Shown: positions 8,963-18,111 of the stretch, piece after piece
Layout: each line of letters begins with the position of its first letter
How positions within the stretch are numbered: position 1 is the first letter of the stretch
NCBI GenBank assembly: GCA_014190235.1
Contig: BJGC01000006.1
Span: 1-45,300, forward strand
Length of the DNA stretch: 45,300 nt
Reading direction: 5' to 3'
Source of the DNA: Actinomycetes bacterium
GTDB lineage: Bacteria; Actinomycetota; Acidimicrobiia; Acidimicrobiales; Ilumatobacteraceae
Notes under the pieces: model-generated
Seen by the model: only the letters and a program-made list of their open reading frames with translations
The model's database searches: none
What the model was told of the DNA's origin: nothing
Position numbers and translations under genes: made by a program

Positions 8963-9640
8963 TCATCCCATCAACGACGTAGTTTCGATCGCCTCGATAC
9001 GTCGAAAACAACGACGATTGCCCGCGCGCTCGATAACTGCAACTTCAAGATCATCGGCCGTCAGCGTTTTGTCGGGACCACTCAAGGACTGTGCGCATGC
9101 TTTCAGAGCGACAGATAAATTTGCTCCTTCGGTGAATGACGTAACCATCCGCTCACTTATTGGGTCTGCATCTCCCCCGAGCACCGAGAATTTGCTTTCG
9201 TCCATGACTGTTCCGTCATATAAAATATGAAACAGGCGATCCTCCGAGGCGAGATACCCGATCTCAGCAACAAGAATTTCAACTTCGAGCGGCTTTTGGT
9301 CATGCGTAAAGATGTGCCCCATCATTTGGGCGTATTGATTAGCAAGACTGCGTGCATCTACATCATCACGGGCGTACTGATAGCCCTTCAGATCGGCTGC
9401 GCGTACACCTGCCTGGCGTAGTTGATCGAATTCGTTGTATTTACCGACTCCTGCAAAGGCTATGCGATCGTAGATTTCTGAAATCTTACGAAGAGTGTTA
9501 CTAGGATTCTCGGCCACAAATAAAATCCCGTCTAGATACTGACAAGCAACCAGTGAGCGTCCGCGGGATATTCCTTTTCGTGCGAACTCAGCACGATCTT
9601 TCATCTGTTGTTCCGGTGGAACGTAAAATGGCATCGTCAT
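8963..9640 (-). CDS. prcA: 20S proteasome alpha subunit
   Basis: A 225-residue alpha-type proteasome subunit that forms the outer, gating rings of the actinobacterial 20S core. The N-terminus [21 protein letters not shown] is the family gate segment, followed by [11 protein letters not shown] and the strand pattern of the Ntn fold without a catalytic threonine. The ATG at 9640 overlaps the prcB stop as ATGA, so both subunits should be made in equal amounts by translational coupling; a second ATG two codons in is equally possible. The order prcB-prcA-pafA is the usual actinobacterial order. Confidence 0.95.
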   Translation of the reverse strand: MTMPFYVPPEQQMKDRAEFARKGISRGRSLVACQYLDGILFVAENPSNTLRKISEIYDRIAFAGVGKYNEFDQLRQAGVRAADLKGYQYARDDVDARSLANQYAQMMGHIFTHDQKPLEVEILVAEIGYLASEDRLFHILYDGTVMDESKFSVLGGDADPISERMVTSFTEGANLSVALKACAQSLSGPDKTLTADDLEVAVIERAGNRRCFRRIEAIETTSLMG

Positions 9641-10419
9641 CGTGTTCTCACTTGCGCAATAATTGATTCAAAGACCTGTGCGAGTTCGTCATCTTGAACT
9701 GGAACCCAACCATCTTGAGAGATGGCCGCAACAATCGGGTAGATCCCTCGCATCACGTCTGGTCCTCCAGTGGCGCTATCGGCATCCGCTGCTTCCCAGA
9801 GGGCCCGACAAACCAGTGACACAGCGTCGCTCTTAGTCATCTGGGCACGCCATCCAATTTTGATGACGGTTCCGGCGTGCAGACTGCCAGAACCGATCGC
9901 CACGAACTCGCGTTCCTCGTAGCGGCCACCAGTCATGTCGTAGTCCCAAAGACGTCCTTTTGCTTGACGCGGTTCGAAGCCACCAAAGATTGGAACGACC
10001 CCTAGCCCCTGCATAGCCGACGGCAAATTTGCACGCACCATTGTTGAGAGTTGGTTTGCTTTGCCTTCAAGCGAGAGTTGTTGGCCTTCCATTTTTTCGT
10101 AGTGTTCGAGCTGCAATTGAAATAACTTGATCATCTCCATCGCTGGACCTGCGGCACCTGCTATTCCGACGCCACTAAAAGTGTCTGCTTGAACGACTTT
10201 TTCCATATCGCGGTGACTAATGAGGTTGCCAGCCGTTGCACGCCGATCACCAGCCATCACGACGCCATCTTGATATGTCACCGCGACACACGTCGTAGCG
10301 TGAGGGATATCGATAATTGATTGACCTTGCACTGTTCGTGGGACCAGCCCAACCCGTGACAAGAGTTCTTGAAAATTTGCGCCCGGGTCTTGGCTCGGCG
10401 TGAAGTAAGGCATTGACAT
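9637..10419 (-). CDS. prcB: 20S proteasome beta subunit (catalytic)
   Basis: A 260-residue precursor of the catalytic beta subunit. A propeptide of about 41 residues precedes the mature N-terminus TTCVAV, with Thr42 as the likely nucleophile after autoprocessing. GVVMAGDRRATAGN, GIAGAAGPAMEM and ATGGPDVMRGIYP are the family blocks. The residue before the cleavage point is Ala (IPHA-TT), where Gly (PHG-TT) is usual in mycobacterial PrcB; processing after Ala is chemically reasonable but may be slower. The gene lies 17 bases after pup and overlaps prcA by four bases. Function: degradation of pupylated proteins delivered by the Arc/Mpa ring. Confidence 0.95.
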   Translation of the reverse strand: MSMPYFTPSQDPGANFQELLSRVGLVPRTVQGQSIIDIPHATTCVAVTYQDGVVMAGDRRATAGNLISHRDMEKVVQADTFSGVGIAGAAGPAMEMIKLFQLQLEHYEKMEGQQLSLEGKANQLSTMVRANLPSAMQGLGVVPIFGGFEPRQAKGRLWDYDMTGGRYEEREFVAIGSGSLHAGTVIKIGWRAQMTKSDAVSLVCRALWEAADADSATGGPDVMRGIYPIVAAISQDGWVPVQDDELAQVFESIIAQVRTR

Positions 10420-10436
10420 AACTGATCGCAGAAAAG

Positions 10437-10634
10437 CTACTGCCCACCCTTTTGAACATAATTGTTGACAAAGTCTTCTGCGTTAGTTTCGAGAACCTCG
10501 TCGATCTCATCGAGCAGGTCATCGAGTTCTGCTTTTAAGCGTTGACCGCTGGTCGACGAAACATCCATGTCGGTATTTGCGGGGGCGCTGTGAGATTCTG
10601 TTTGAGGGGTGGTCTTGCGAATCTGGTCTGCCAT
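10437..10634 (-). CDS. pup: prokaryotic ubiquitin-like protein Pup
   Basis: A 65-residue, mostly charged and disordered protein with the Pup signature: a coiled-coil-prone central part [17 protein letters not shown] and the C-terminal ending [11 protein letters not shown]. The final Gln must be deamidated to Glu by Dop before PafA can conjugate it to lysines. The start ATG at 10634 is preferred: it gives the usual family length and follows GAGGG, although spacing is short; a GTG seven codons upstream keeps the frame open. The gene lies between dop and prcB, as in other actinobacteria, and the central helix is the part expected to bind the Arc coiled coils. Confidence 0.95.
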   Translation of the reverse strand: MADQIRKTTPQTESHSAPANTDMDVSSTSGQRLKAELDDLLDEIDEVLETNAEDFVNNYVQKGGQ

Positions 10635-10683
10635 ACCCTCAACCGTAGCCACCACCGATGCGTTGTGCCATCGCCAGAACGAA

Positions 10684-12201
10684 TTACCACCCAGGTTCGG
10701 GTGTCATGTGGGGATCCCAGCCAGGTGTATCAGCCGAGCCCAAACTCAACAGGAGGTCTTCAACAGTAGTAACAGCGCCTAAAAGTTCACCCACGATCGC
10801 ACGAGTACCCCTGAGGGGCTCCATCATTGGAATCCGCCTCAGAATCTCGTCACCTGTATCAATCACAATGCTGTCCCAATTTGCTGCAACGATATTTTGG
10901 GGCCAACGGGACAAACACGTTCCTCGAAAATATGCCCGTGTGTCAATCGGCGGATTCGTCACTGCACGGTGAACATCATCGATGCTAACGAGAGTGCGTA
11001 GACCCACCCGAAGGGCAAGGCATTTATCAATACGCATGTCATGGTATTGCAAATCGATGGCGCGCAGTTGAGCACTCAGGGGCGAGACGCCGTGGCGAAC
11101 AGCGAATCCTTCCAGCACTCGCCGTTTAGCGATCCAGTCGACACGATCAGCAGCGTCCTCAGGATTATTCTTGAGACAATCTAGAACTGACTCCCACTCT
11201 TGCAAAATCTCGTCAGCATCACCAGACGTGGGGTCGTCATACCTACGCACGTAGTTTTGACACAGACCGAGCAAATGTTGTTGGATCTCAAGAGCGGACA
11301 TCTTGCGACCGTCTTGCAACTCACATGTTGATGTCAAAGAAATATCGTGACTGACTGACCGAATGTTGGACACTGGATGCCGAAGAATCAACCAGTCAGG
11401 GAATTGGTCATCTTCAATCATGGCCAGAACCAATGCCGTTGTGCCAACCTTCAGGAAAGTAGCAACTTCGCTCATATTGGCATCACCAACAATGACATGA
11501 AGCCGTCGATATTTTAAAGGATCGCAATGTGGCTCGTCTCTTGTATTTACGATCGGTCGCTTGACTGTGGTTTCGAGGCCAACTTCTTCTTCAAAGAAAT
11601 CAGCACGTTGAGAAATTTGAAAAGGCACGTCAGGTGCTCCATTTTCGCTGCCCACTTTTCCGGCTCCACAAAAGATTTGGCGTGTGACGAAATGTGTGGT
11701 GATATGAGACGCAAGACGTCCAAAAGGAACATCCCGGGAAACTAAATAGTTCTCATGACATCCGTAACTGTTGCCTTTCCCGTCCGAATTATTTTTAAAA
11801 GTTCCAATCTCTTGTCCATCTGGCAGTAGCGCGTTAACCGACGCAATGCTACGAAGTATGATTTCCTCAGCGGCACGATCGTACAGAACAACATCGCGTG
11901 GAGTCAGGCACTCAGGCGTTGATACTTCGGGATGGGCATGATCGACGTAGTACCGAGCACCGTTTGTGAGAACGGCATTCACGAGGTGCGTCTCAATCTC
12001 TGGGGGGAACGATGCTTCAGTCACCGTTCCACGCGCATCAACAGAGGGATGTTCATCCAAAAAGTCCCAACCGATTTTTTGTCTCATCGATCCCGCGTAT
12101 GCATTAATCAACATTGATGACGATGTCACCGGCGAGACGTCAAAACCTCTGGTTACGATCCCGTATTCAGTCTCAATCCCGCAAACTTTTAAGATCGCCA
12201 T
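10684..12201 (-). CDS. dop: Pup deamidase/depupylase Dop
   Basis: A 505-residue paralogue of PafA that deamidates the Pup C-terminal Gln and also removes Pup from substrates. The start [15 protein letters not shown] carries the metal-binding Glu10. Residues about 20-55 form the longer loop typical of Dop, and [15 protein letters not shown] (84-98) carries the catalytic Asp87. [19 protein letters not shown] and [11 protein letters not shown] are shared with PafA. I start at the ATG at 12201; the frame is open to 12270, but that would overlap the end of arc by 65 bases. It begins four bases after arc and is followed by pup after 49 bases. Confidence 0.95.
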   Translation of the reverse strand: MAILKVCGIETEYGIVTRGFDVSPVTSSSMLINAYAGSMRQKIGWDFLDEHPSVDARGTVTEASFPPEIETHLVNAVLTNGARYYVDHAHPEVSTPECLTPRDVVLYDRAAEEIILRSIASVNALLPDGQEIGTFKNNSDGKGNSYGCHENYLVSRDVPFGRLASHITTHFVTRQIFCGAGKVGSENGAPDVPFQISQRADFFEEEVGLETTVKRPIVNTRDEPHCDPLKYRRLHVIVGDANMSEVATFLKVGTTALVLAMIEDDQFPDWLILRHPVSNIRSVSHDISLTSTCELQDGRKMSALEIQQHLLGLCQNYVRRYDDPTSGDADEILQEWESVLDCLKNNPEDAADRVDWIAKRRVLEGFAVRHGVSPLSAQLRAIDLQYHDMRIDKCLALRVGLRTLVSIDDVHRAVTNPPIDTRAYFRGTCLSRWPQNIVAANWDSIVIDTGDEILRRIPMMEPLRGTRAIVGELLGAVTTVEDLLLSLGSADTPGWDPHMTPEPGW

Positions 12202-12205
12202 GTCG

Positions 12206-13969
12206 TTACAGGTATTGACCTGTAGCGGCAGGCTCAATTGCGCGTGCACCTTCTGTGGTGTCAGAGTCATTCGCAGGAGTCACAAGCGTTCGAATAAAGA
12301 CAATGCGCTCGCCTTTCTTCCCAGAAATGCGAGCCCAGTCATCAGGGTTGGTCGTATTGGGCAGATCTTGATGCTCCACGAACTCCTGTCGCACGCTCAC
12401 AACCATGTCTTGAGTGCTGATTCCTTTTGAACCCCCAGCAATCACACGCTTGATCGCAAGTTTCTTAGCGCGGCGAACAATGTTCTCAATCATTGCGCCA
12501 CTGGAAAAATCCTTGAAATACAAAATCTCTTTATCGCCATTTTGATACGTCACCTCAAGAAACTTATTCTCCGCATCTTGTCTGTACATCTCTAAAACGG
12601 TGCTGTCAATCATTCGCGATACTGCTCTGTCTCTGTCTCCGCCTCCGATGCTCAGAACTTCTTCTTCATTAAGTGGTAGGTCAGTGGTCAGATAGCGAGC
12701 AAAAATCTGATGAGCTGCGGTAACACTTGGTCTCTCGATCTTGATTTTGACGTCAAGTCTGCCAGGCCGCAATATTGCAGGATCAATGAGATCCTCCCGA
12801 TTAGTTGCTCCAATAACGATGACGTTGCGAAGGCCCTCGACTCCGTCAATTTCAGCGAGCAATTGCGGGACTATTGTTGACTCCATATCGGATGAGATGC
12901 CGCTACCGCGTGTGCGAAACATCGAGTCCATTTCGTCAAAGAATATTATAACTGGCCAACCTTCTTCACTCTTTTCTCTCGCCCTCTGAAAAACAAGTCG
13001 AATTTGTCGTTCAGTCTCGCCAACATATTTATTTAAGAGTTCAGGACCTTTGATATTGATAAAATACGAACGCCCTTTTTCGTCCCCATTGTTTGCCGCA
13101 ACTTTTTTGGCCAAACTATTCGCAACAGCCTTGGCGATTAGTGTCTTGCCACATCCAGGAGGTCCGTAAAGAAGTATCCCCTTCGGGGCTGGTAACAAGT
13201 GCTCGGCAAACAAGTCTCGATGAAGAAATGGTAGTTCCACGGCGTCTGCGATTTGTTCAATTTGCTCATCAAGACCACCAATGTCGGCGTATGTAATATC
13301 GGGGACTTCTTCTAGCAACAGATTGTCAACTTCTGGCTGTGGAAGGCGTTCTAACAAAAGATTTGTTCGCGAATCAAGACGCAATTGATCTCCGACTCTT
13401 AAATACACGCCACGCAGCGAGTCGGCAAGTTCACAGACCCGTTCTTCGTCGGCACGACCACTAATAATTGCCCGGACTCCGTCTTGAAGGATCTCTTTGA
13501 GTATCACTACTTCCCCGGTGCTTTCGGGGCGACGAGCGACGACGATATTGAGACTTTCATTAAGCACAACTTCTGCGCCGCGAACCAACTCGTCTCTGTC
13601 AATTTCGGGAGTGCTATTCACTCTCATCTTTCGCCCACTCGTGAGCACATCAATCGTATTGTCGTCATTGAGTCCGAGTACAACGCCGTAGGCCGACGGT
13701 GGCTGTGACAATTTGTCAACCTCTGCTCGAAGTGATGCGACTTGGTTGCGAGTTTCTTTTAATGAAAGCGTCAGTTTTTCATTATGTGCTTCGGTCTGAC
13801 TGAGACGACCTTTGGTCTCAAGTAGTCGCGTTTCGATTACCTGCGTGCGCTTGGGCAGTTCGGCCAATCTTTGCCGAAGTTCTACTATTTCACGTTGCAG
13901 TTGCGTTATCTCGAGGCCGTCCTGTGGAGTCGGTTCCTGAGTGCCCATATCTGATGTCCCGTCCGTCAT
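12206..13969 (-). CDS. arc: proteasome-associated AAA ATPase Arc/Mpa
   Basis: A 587-residue hexameric unfoldase that captures pupylated proteins and threads them into the 20S core. Residues 20-88 are an N-terminal coiled coil that binds Pup, followed by the double OB-fold interdomain (about 92-225) and one AAA module: Walker A GPPGCGKT (269-276), pore loop NKYVGE (313-318), Walker B IIFFDE (341-346), and the arginine-finger region RPGR (401-404). The protein ends in Gly-Gln-Tyr-Leu, the tail that docks into the alpha-ring pockets and opens the gate. It is the first gene of the proteasome run. The upstream 171 bases are shared with the divergent ferredoxin gene and should hold the operon promoter. 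Confidence 0.97.
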   Translation of the reverse strand: MTDGTSDMGTQEPTPQDGLEITQLQREIVELRQRLAELPKRTQVIETRLLETKGRLSQTEAHNEKLTLSLKETRNQVASLRAEVDKLSQPPSAYGVVLGLNDDNTIDVLTSGRKMRVNSTPEIDRDELVRGAEVVLNESLNIVVARRPESTGEVVILKEILQDGVRAIISGRADEERVCELADSLRGVYLRVGDQLRLDSRTNLLLERLPQPEVDNLLLEEVPDITYADIGGLDEQIEQIADAVELPFLHRDLFAEHLLPAPKGILLYGPPGCGKTLIAKAVANSLAKKVAANNGDEKGRSYFINIKGPELLNKYVGETERQIRLVFQRAREKSEEGWPVIIFFDEMDSMFRTRGSGISSDMESTIVPQLLAEIDGVEGLRNVIVIGATNREDLIDPAILRPGRLDVKIKIERPSVTAAHQIFARYLTTDLPLNEEEVLSIGGGDRDRAVSRMIDSTVLEMYRQDAENKFLEVTYQNGDKEILYFKDFSSGAMIENIVRRAKKLAIKRVIAGGSKGISTQDMVVSVRQEFVEHQDLPNTTNPDDWARISGKKGERIVFIRTLVTPANDSDTTEGARAIEPAATGQYL

Positions 13970-14140
13970 AACTCAACCCTATTCCGTTGGCAGGAACGGG
14001 ACCACACGGTCCTCAATTTGAATAATCCCTTCAGCAACCTAGGTTTTGGTTCGCGGTTGTGTAAAGTAAATCGACCGCAATATTGGGATCACGTTGAAAG
14101 ACTGCCGATTTCCGACAGCCAAATAAGGAGTATCAAGAAC
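13970..14140. promoter_or_regulatory. divergent intergenic region between arc and the ferredoxin gene
   Basis: This is one of the two largest non-coding gaps in the window. It must contain the minus-strand promoter for the seven-gene proteasome run and the plus-strand promoter for the ferredoxin gene. An AAGGAG at 14125-14130 serves the ferredoxin ATG at 14141 with a rather long spacing of ten bases. I could not identify a convincing pair of -35 and -10 elements by eye on either strand and see no strong palindrome or tRNA-like fold. Confidence 0.45.
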
Positions 14141-14386
14141 ATGAAGGTGTGGATTGACCAAGACCTCTGTACCGGAGACGGCCTCTGCGAAGAGATTGCC
14201 CCCGATGTCTTTACCTTGCTCGACGATGGCCTGGCATATGTCAAAGAAGGCTCAACCGTGTACGCCACTGCCAAGGGTCAAGCCCAAGGTGCTGAGGGTG
14301 TAGCCAATTTTGCCGACAGCCAACTTGATGCCGTGGTCGAATCTGCCGAGGAATGCCCCGGCGAATGCATTTTTATTGAACCGTAG
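14141..14386 (+). CDS. small single-cluster ferredoxin
   Basis: An 81-residue ferredoxin for low-potential electron transfer in the cytosol. The cluster ligands are Cys10-x2-Asp13-x2-Cys16 near the N-terminus (DLCTGDGLC) and the C-terminal CPGEC. Asp at the second ligand position indicates a [3Fe-4S] cluster or an Asp-ligated [4Fe-4S] cluster, as in the ferredoxins that serve cytochrome P450s and related oxygenases. No P450 or oxygenase partner is adjacent. The ATG at 14141 is chosen over an upstream open frame from 14018 because it matches the family N-terminus and follows AAGGAG. The 3' end overlaps the convergent trmI by 14 bases. Confidence 0.88.
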   Translation: MKVWIDQDLCTGDGLCEEIAPDVFTLLDDGLAYVKEGSTVYATAKGQAQGAEGVANFADSQLDAVVESAEECPGECIFIEP

Positions 14387-15182
14387 ATTCAATAACTCTT
14401 TTAGCCCCCACAAACCGGGCGGTCGTTAAAAATGCGGTGTGCGCAACCATTCTGTGGTCTGGTCGCACTGCCATTCCATCGATATGCCATGTTCGATGAA
14501 GAACCTCAAGGGTTCTTTGATCGACCCAAAACTTGCTGAGGGCTTCGCGTACCTGAACTGCTTGAGTAATTGACGGCGTATAGGCCACCAGAATGCCGCC
14601 ACCAACCATGACGCTCTCGGCGTGCGGCACAACCTGCCAGGGCTCGGGGAGGTCCAGCACAACTCTGTCAAAGCGACCTGGAGGTGGAGCAAGATAACTG
14701 TCCCCTAACGACACGTCATAACGACTCAGTGCATCTTCACCTAAGAAAGACCGAACATTGATGCGAGCCCGATTGAGGAAGTCTTCACGCAATTCAGTGC
14801 CAACAATATTGGCCCCCCAGCGCAGCATTGTCATTGACAGTGCTCCTGATCCGACTCCTGTCTCCCAGACGCGAACGCCAGGATGAATATCGCCGAGCAT
14901 GCAAATCGGCGCCAGATCCTTTGGGTAAATAACTTGCGCACCTCGCGGCATCTCAACAACAAAGTCCTCAAGAGTTGGGCGCAAGACCAAATAACGAGCG
15001 CCCTTGGTGGACTCCACGATGATGCCAGTCTCTTGACCAATAACGGTCGCATGTGGAACAAAGCCCGAGTGACTATGAAACTCTCCTTCATCATCAAGAG
15101 TCAGCAGATAACGTCGTTGCTTGCTGTCAATGAAAAGAGCTTTCTCCCCTGACGCGAAAGTTGACGCTTTGTAATCAGACAT
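14373..15182 (-). CDS. trmI: tRNA (adenine(58)-N(1))-methyltransferase TrmI
   Basis: A 269-residue Rossmann-fold methyltransferase that uses S-adenosylmethionine to methylate A58 in the T loop of tRNAs, usually as a tetramer. The small N-terminal beta domain is followed by the AdoMet motif around VWETGVGSGALSM, then the acidic GTELREDF and the catalytic-region motif LDLPEPW. The start is uncertain: ATG at 15182 (used here) or TTG at 15206, which has a well-spaced GGAG but would overlap the preceding small gene by 32 bases instead of 8. In mycobacteria trmI also lies just upstream of the arc/mpa region, so the location is conserved. Confidence 0.92.
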   Translation of the reverse strand: MSDYKASTFASGEKALFIDSKQRRYLLTLDDEGEFHSHSGFVPHATVIGQETGIIVESTKGARYLVLRPTLEDFVVEMPRGAQVIYPKDLAPICMLGDIHPGVRVWETGVGSGALSMTMLRWGANIVGTELREDFLNRARINVRSFLGEDALSRYDVSLGDSYLAPPPGRFDRVVLDLPEPWQVVPHAESVMVGGGILVAYTPSITQAVQVREALSKFWVDQRTLEVLHRTWHIDGMAVRPDHRMVAHTAFLTTARFVGAKRVIESTVQ

Positions 15183-15372
15183 GTTGCTGCTTTCTGGTGA
15201 CGACAAGGGTTTCTCCAGCAGCGATATCAGCAGTGATTGACGATGTCTTGCGTTTCTTTGCCATTGCTCGAAGAGCCCAAATGATCATGAAAGGAAAAGA
15301 AAACCGTTTATGTCGAAGAACTACACGAGAGAGTAAGCGATTGAAGATCAACCGTCTAAGAAGATGAAACAT
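15175..15372 (-). CDS. small basic protein of unknown function
   Basis: A 65-residue, strongly basic protein with a short hydrophobic stretch near residues 28-38. I do not recognise a named family. Its C-terminal part, SSITADIAAGETLVVTRK, looks folded rather than random. It starts six bases after the stop of the 70-residue gene and its end overlaps the trmI start by eight bases, so it fits cleanly into the operon. That placement is the main reason to accept it as a gene; the frame could still be chance. Confidence 0.5.
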   Translation of the reverse strand: MFHLLRRLIFNRLLSRVVLRHKRFSFPFMIIWALRAMAKKRKTSSITADIAAGETLVVTRKQQHV

Positions 15373-15378
15373 GATGCT

Positions 15379-15591
15379 TTAGAAGCGACGAATTTCGACG
15401 CGACCACCTTTACGTTTGCCGCGTCGTTTTCCGAACAAGTAAGAGACAACAACCACCACCACGCCGATCGCCGAACCGATGGCAAGAAGCGAATCTTTCT
15501 TTGCGCCTAGTTTTCCTTGTAGGTCTGACTGTAGGGCACGAAATTTCTCTTCGAGGTCGTCTCGACTAATGCGATTATCGGACTGAGTCAT
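15379..15591 (-). CDS. small single-pass membrane protein
   Basis: A 70-residue protein: a charged N-terminal helix (about 8-30), one transmembrane segment around 35-53 rich in valine, and a very basic tail with GKRRGKRKGG. The layout resembles short membrane proteins found next to actinobacterial holin-X-type genes (DUF3618-like), but I cannot assign it with certainty. An excellent AAGGAG lies six to seven bases before its ATG, within the last codons of the preceding gene, and its start abuts the previous stop. This shows that it is expressed and tightly coupled to its neighbour. Confidence 0.65.
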   Translation of the reverse strand: MTQSDNRISRDDLEEKFRALQSDLQGKLGAKKDSLLAIGSAIGVVVVVVSYLFGKRRGKRKGGRVEIRRF

Positions 15592-15957
15592 TTATATCTC
15601 CTTCGCTAAAGATGTCTGGCCGACGCGAGTCAAGGCGATGTAGACGAGCAAAAGGTTGAAAGCTCCCGCGATGAGGTAGTGCACAAATGACCACGATCCA
15701 TCAAGCGCTGCTCCGCCAAGATCCTGTGACAGTCGCAGGACACCAAGCACAGCCATCAGCATCGCCATCCCAAGCAGCAGTGCCGCCACTGTGCCAAAGG
15801 CCAACCAACGTCCAGCACCTTTGAGCGGACCAAGGGTTTCTTGCTTGGCGTACTGTTTGACGGACTCAACGAGGTCTGCCACGCGATCAACGGAGCCCAA
15901 GTGTCGAGATGATTCTGGTGTAGTCACGCCTATATGGTTACCGTCACAAACGCGCAT
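15592..15957 (-). CDS. putative holin-X/DUF1469-type membrane protein
   Basis: A protein of up to 121 residues with two transmembrane helices (about 48-72 and 89-110) separated by a short loop, preceded by a polar N-terminus with VADLVESVKQYAKQETLGPLKG. This pattern matches the actinobacterial holin-superfamily III (phage_holin_3_6) proteins, which in chromosomes are generally not phage lysis genes. The start may be ATG at 15957 or GTG at 15927, where the conserved part begins; neither has a strong ribosome site. It is the first gene of the small-protein-trmI unit. Confidence 0.55.
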   Translation of the reverse strand: MRVCDGNHIGVTTPESSRHLGSVDRVADLVESVKQYAKQETLGPLKGAGRWLAFGTVAALLLGMAMLMAVLGVLRLSQDLGGAALDGSWSFVHYLIAGAFNLLLVYIALTRVGQTSLAKEI

Positions 15958-15995
15958 TCACACGCAAGGCTTGACGAGCATGGGCCTGCAAGGCG

Positions 15996-16673
15996 CTAGT
16001 CAGTCTCAAGTTGTAAAAAAGTAAGCATTTCCTGAGTATGTATGATGCCGGACTCAAGCGCAGCCATCAGGTCGTTCGACGTAATGCAGGACAAAAGGTC
16101 ATAGCGAATGTCTGGTCCAGCGGGCAAATGCCGAGCCACGAACCACAGCGCATCGTTGGGCGACGCACCGTTGGCAATCATGCGCTCTAACTCGACAACA
16201 TCAAGATAATTGCTACCCAGAATTGCGGATTGTGTATTTGGACCGTACATCTCTTGCAGCATCTGATCAATCGTGCCCGCAGCAACTTTTATTCGTCGTC
16301 GTAAGTCAATGACGTTTCCTTCTGTGCTGGTCAGGTCTGGGCGAATCGTGATCTGTGCCCGCGGGTATGGCGCATCAGTCAACCACTCGTCAACTTCAAC
16401 GATATCGCTAGCCAATCCGACGATTCCGTATCCGCCCTCAGGTGTGGCGACGCATTGCTCAACATGCACTACGACACCAAGTCGTCGTCTTTGGTCTTCT
16501 CCGCCAACCTCAGAGCCACGCGCGATTAGAACAGAGACAAATGACATGTCGAGTTCTGTTTGTCCGGCCAACATCTGCTGCATCATTTCTACATATCGGG
16601 GCTCAAAAATACGAAGAGGAACTATGTCGCCCGGTAAAAATACTGAACCGAGAGGAAACACTGGGATAATCAT
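15996..16673 (-). CDS. LON substrate-binding domain protein
   Basis: A 225-residue protein made of a single LON N-terminal (substrate-binding, PUA-like) domain without the ATPase and protease parts of Lon. The start MIIPVFPLGSVFLPGDIVPL and RIFEPRYVEM are the diagnostic blocks. Stand-alone LON-domain proteins are widespread in actinobacteria; their role is not settled, and binding to unfolded segments or small ligands has been suggested. I start at the ATG at 16673; the frame is open to 16730, but this overlaps dacB. The gene follows dacB by 25 bases. Confidence 0.85.
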   Translation of the reverse strand: MIIPVFPLGSVFLPGDIVPLRIFEPRYVEMMQQMLAGQTELDMSFVSVLIARGSEVGGEDQRRRLGVVVHVEQCVATPEGGYGIVGLASDIVEVDEWLTDAPYPRAQITIRPDLTSTEGNVIDLRRRIKVAAGTIDQMLQEMYGPNTQSAILGSNYLDVVELERMIANGASPNDALWFVARHLPAGPDIRYDLLSCITSNDLMAALESGIIHTQEMLTFLQLETD

Positions 16674-16698
16674 GGGAATTATCCAATCACACTTTTCG

Positions 16699-18111
16699 CT
16701 AGGGCGCGAGATCCTCCGGACGTGGATCACTCGAGGCGCGACTCAATGCGTTGCCAAGTTCGTACCAGAGTGGGCGGTATTGGCTTTGATTATCAATTCC
16801 CGTCTTGTTGAGAATCATAGAAAAAATCACTGGATCAGCACCTTTCAGCGGAACATATCCAGCGATGCTTTTCACATTTCGCAATGTTCCGGTTTTAGCT
16901 ACGAGGCGTCCTTTGATTGGTTGATCTTTGAAGACTGCTCCTAAGGTGCCAGTTTCACCAGCGACTGCAAGCAACGCAGGAAACGTTGCGCTCTGCGCCG
17001 ACAGGACACTCATTAGAGCAGAACATGTTGCTGTGTTTTGAGGTGTGAGCCCTGAGCCGTCCAACATACTGACGCCAGTCACTGGAACGTTTAATTTTTG
17101 TAACTCTTGAGCAACAACGCCAAGCCCTTCGGCGGTTGTTCCCGATTTCTTGGCAACGTAACCCATCTCTTTAACAAGAAGTTCTGCGGTGTTGTTGTCA
17201 CTATTGACAAGCATCTCGCGCACTATGTCTATGAGTGGCGCCGATGTGAGTTCGGTAATCGTTGGGACGGAGTCGGAGACCGTTCCGCGCAGTGACTGCC
17301 CGGTCATGACAACACCTCGTAATCCTAAAAGCGCATGCAAATCATCGGCTGCACCAATTGCTGGATCATCTGGCTTGAGGGACTGCCCAAGGGCTGCGCC
17401 ATCGCTTGACATCAATGCACCAAGTGGTCCGCCTTCGGAACCATAGAACGATTCGGGCCAGGTGGCTGGATAGCGAATATCGTCGTACCGTTCGTTAACG
17501 CCCACAATTGTTCCGGCGATCGATCGAACGCCAGCCGCAACTAACGCATCAGCCAAAATCTCCAAGTAACTCGGAGTCAGGGTCGGATATTTCTCATTGG
17601 CAACATAGTCGCGCCGCGCCAACAGGGGGTCTCCTCCGCCTACAAGGTATAAATCACCCGTTACCACGCCATCTTTGATTACTCCCTTGACTGTTGTCGT
17701 ATAGGTATGCGTTGGTCCTAACGATTGCAACGCTGCAAGCGCTGTAAATAATTTCATGACGCTTGCTGGCGTGTACGAGACATCAGGGTTATGTGTCATT
17801 AATTGCCGCCCCATCCAAGAAACTGAAAGACAAGAATTCGTCGGCAATTTTTTCTCTAAAGCGCTTATAGATGATGTTATTTTGCCTATACGCGTAATCG
17901 CCGAAAGCACGGTTGGCGTGCGCCTCGCCGACAACAATGGCACCGCCATCACCACTTGGGCAACACCAGCATTGTTGGCATTGACTCGTGTGGCAACTTG
18001 CGACGTGATGCTGAGGGCGCCAAGCAGAATTATCAGCACGAACAGACCAACGACACCAACTACTCGAACGGGGCGCGCGGCACGTTGCACCGATTTACTG
18101 CGCCTTCCCAA
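16699..18111 (-). CDS. dacB: D-alanyl-D-alanine carboxypeptidase/endopeptidase (PBP4 family)
   Basis: A 470-residue exported S13-family penicillin-binding protein that trims or cleaves peptide cross-links of peptidoglycan. An N-terminal membrane anchor or signal (about 14-36) is followed by the active-site Ser117-Val-Met-Lys120, the Ser304-Asp-Asn306 motif and the Lys406-Thr-Gly motif, with the long inserted domain between the first two that is typical of this class. The longest frame begins with TTG at 18111 and overlaps the preceding synthetase gene by 17 bases; a GTG at 18090, just past that stop and preceded by GGAAGG, is an equally good start. Confidence 0.92.
   Translation of the reverse strand: MGRRSKSVQRAARPVRVVGVVGLFVLIILLGALSITSQVATRVNANNAGVAQVVMAVPLLSARRTPTVLSAITRIGKITSSISALEKKLPTNSCLSVSWMGRQLMTHNPDVSYTPASVMKLFTALAALQSLGPTHTYTTTVKGVIKDGVVTGDLYLVGGGDPLLARRDYVANEKYPTLTPSYLEILADALVAAGVRSIAGTIVGVNERYDDIRYPATWPESFYGSEGGPLGALMSSDGAALGQSLKPDDPAIGAADDLHALLGLRGVVMTGQSLRGTVSDSVPTITELTSAPLIDIVREMLVNSDNNTAELLVKEMGYVAKKSGTTAEGLGVVAQELQKLNVPVTGVSMLDGSGLTPQNTATCSALMSVLSAQSATFPALLAVAGETGTLGAVFKDQPIKGRLVAKTGTLRNVKSIAGYVPLKGADPVIFSMILNKTGIDNQSQYRPLWYELGNALSRASSDPRPEDLAP

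Noticed and set aside
15592-15957. prophage lysis holin
   Set aside because: No other phage gene is near; proteins of this type are ordinary chromosomal genes in actinobacteria.
16273-16944. 223-codon plus-strand frame across the LON-domain gene and dacB
   Set aside because: It opposes two well-supported genes and shows no domain or membrane pattern.
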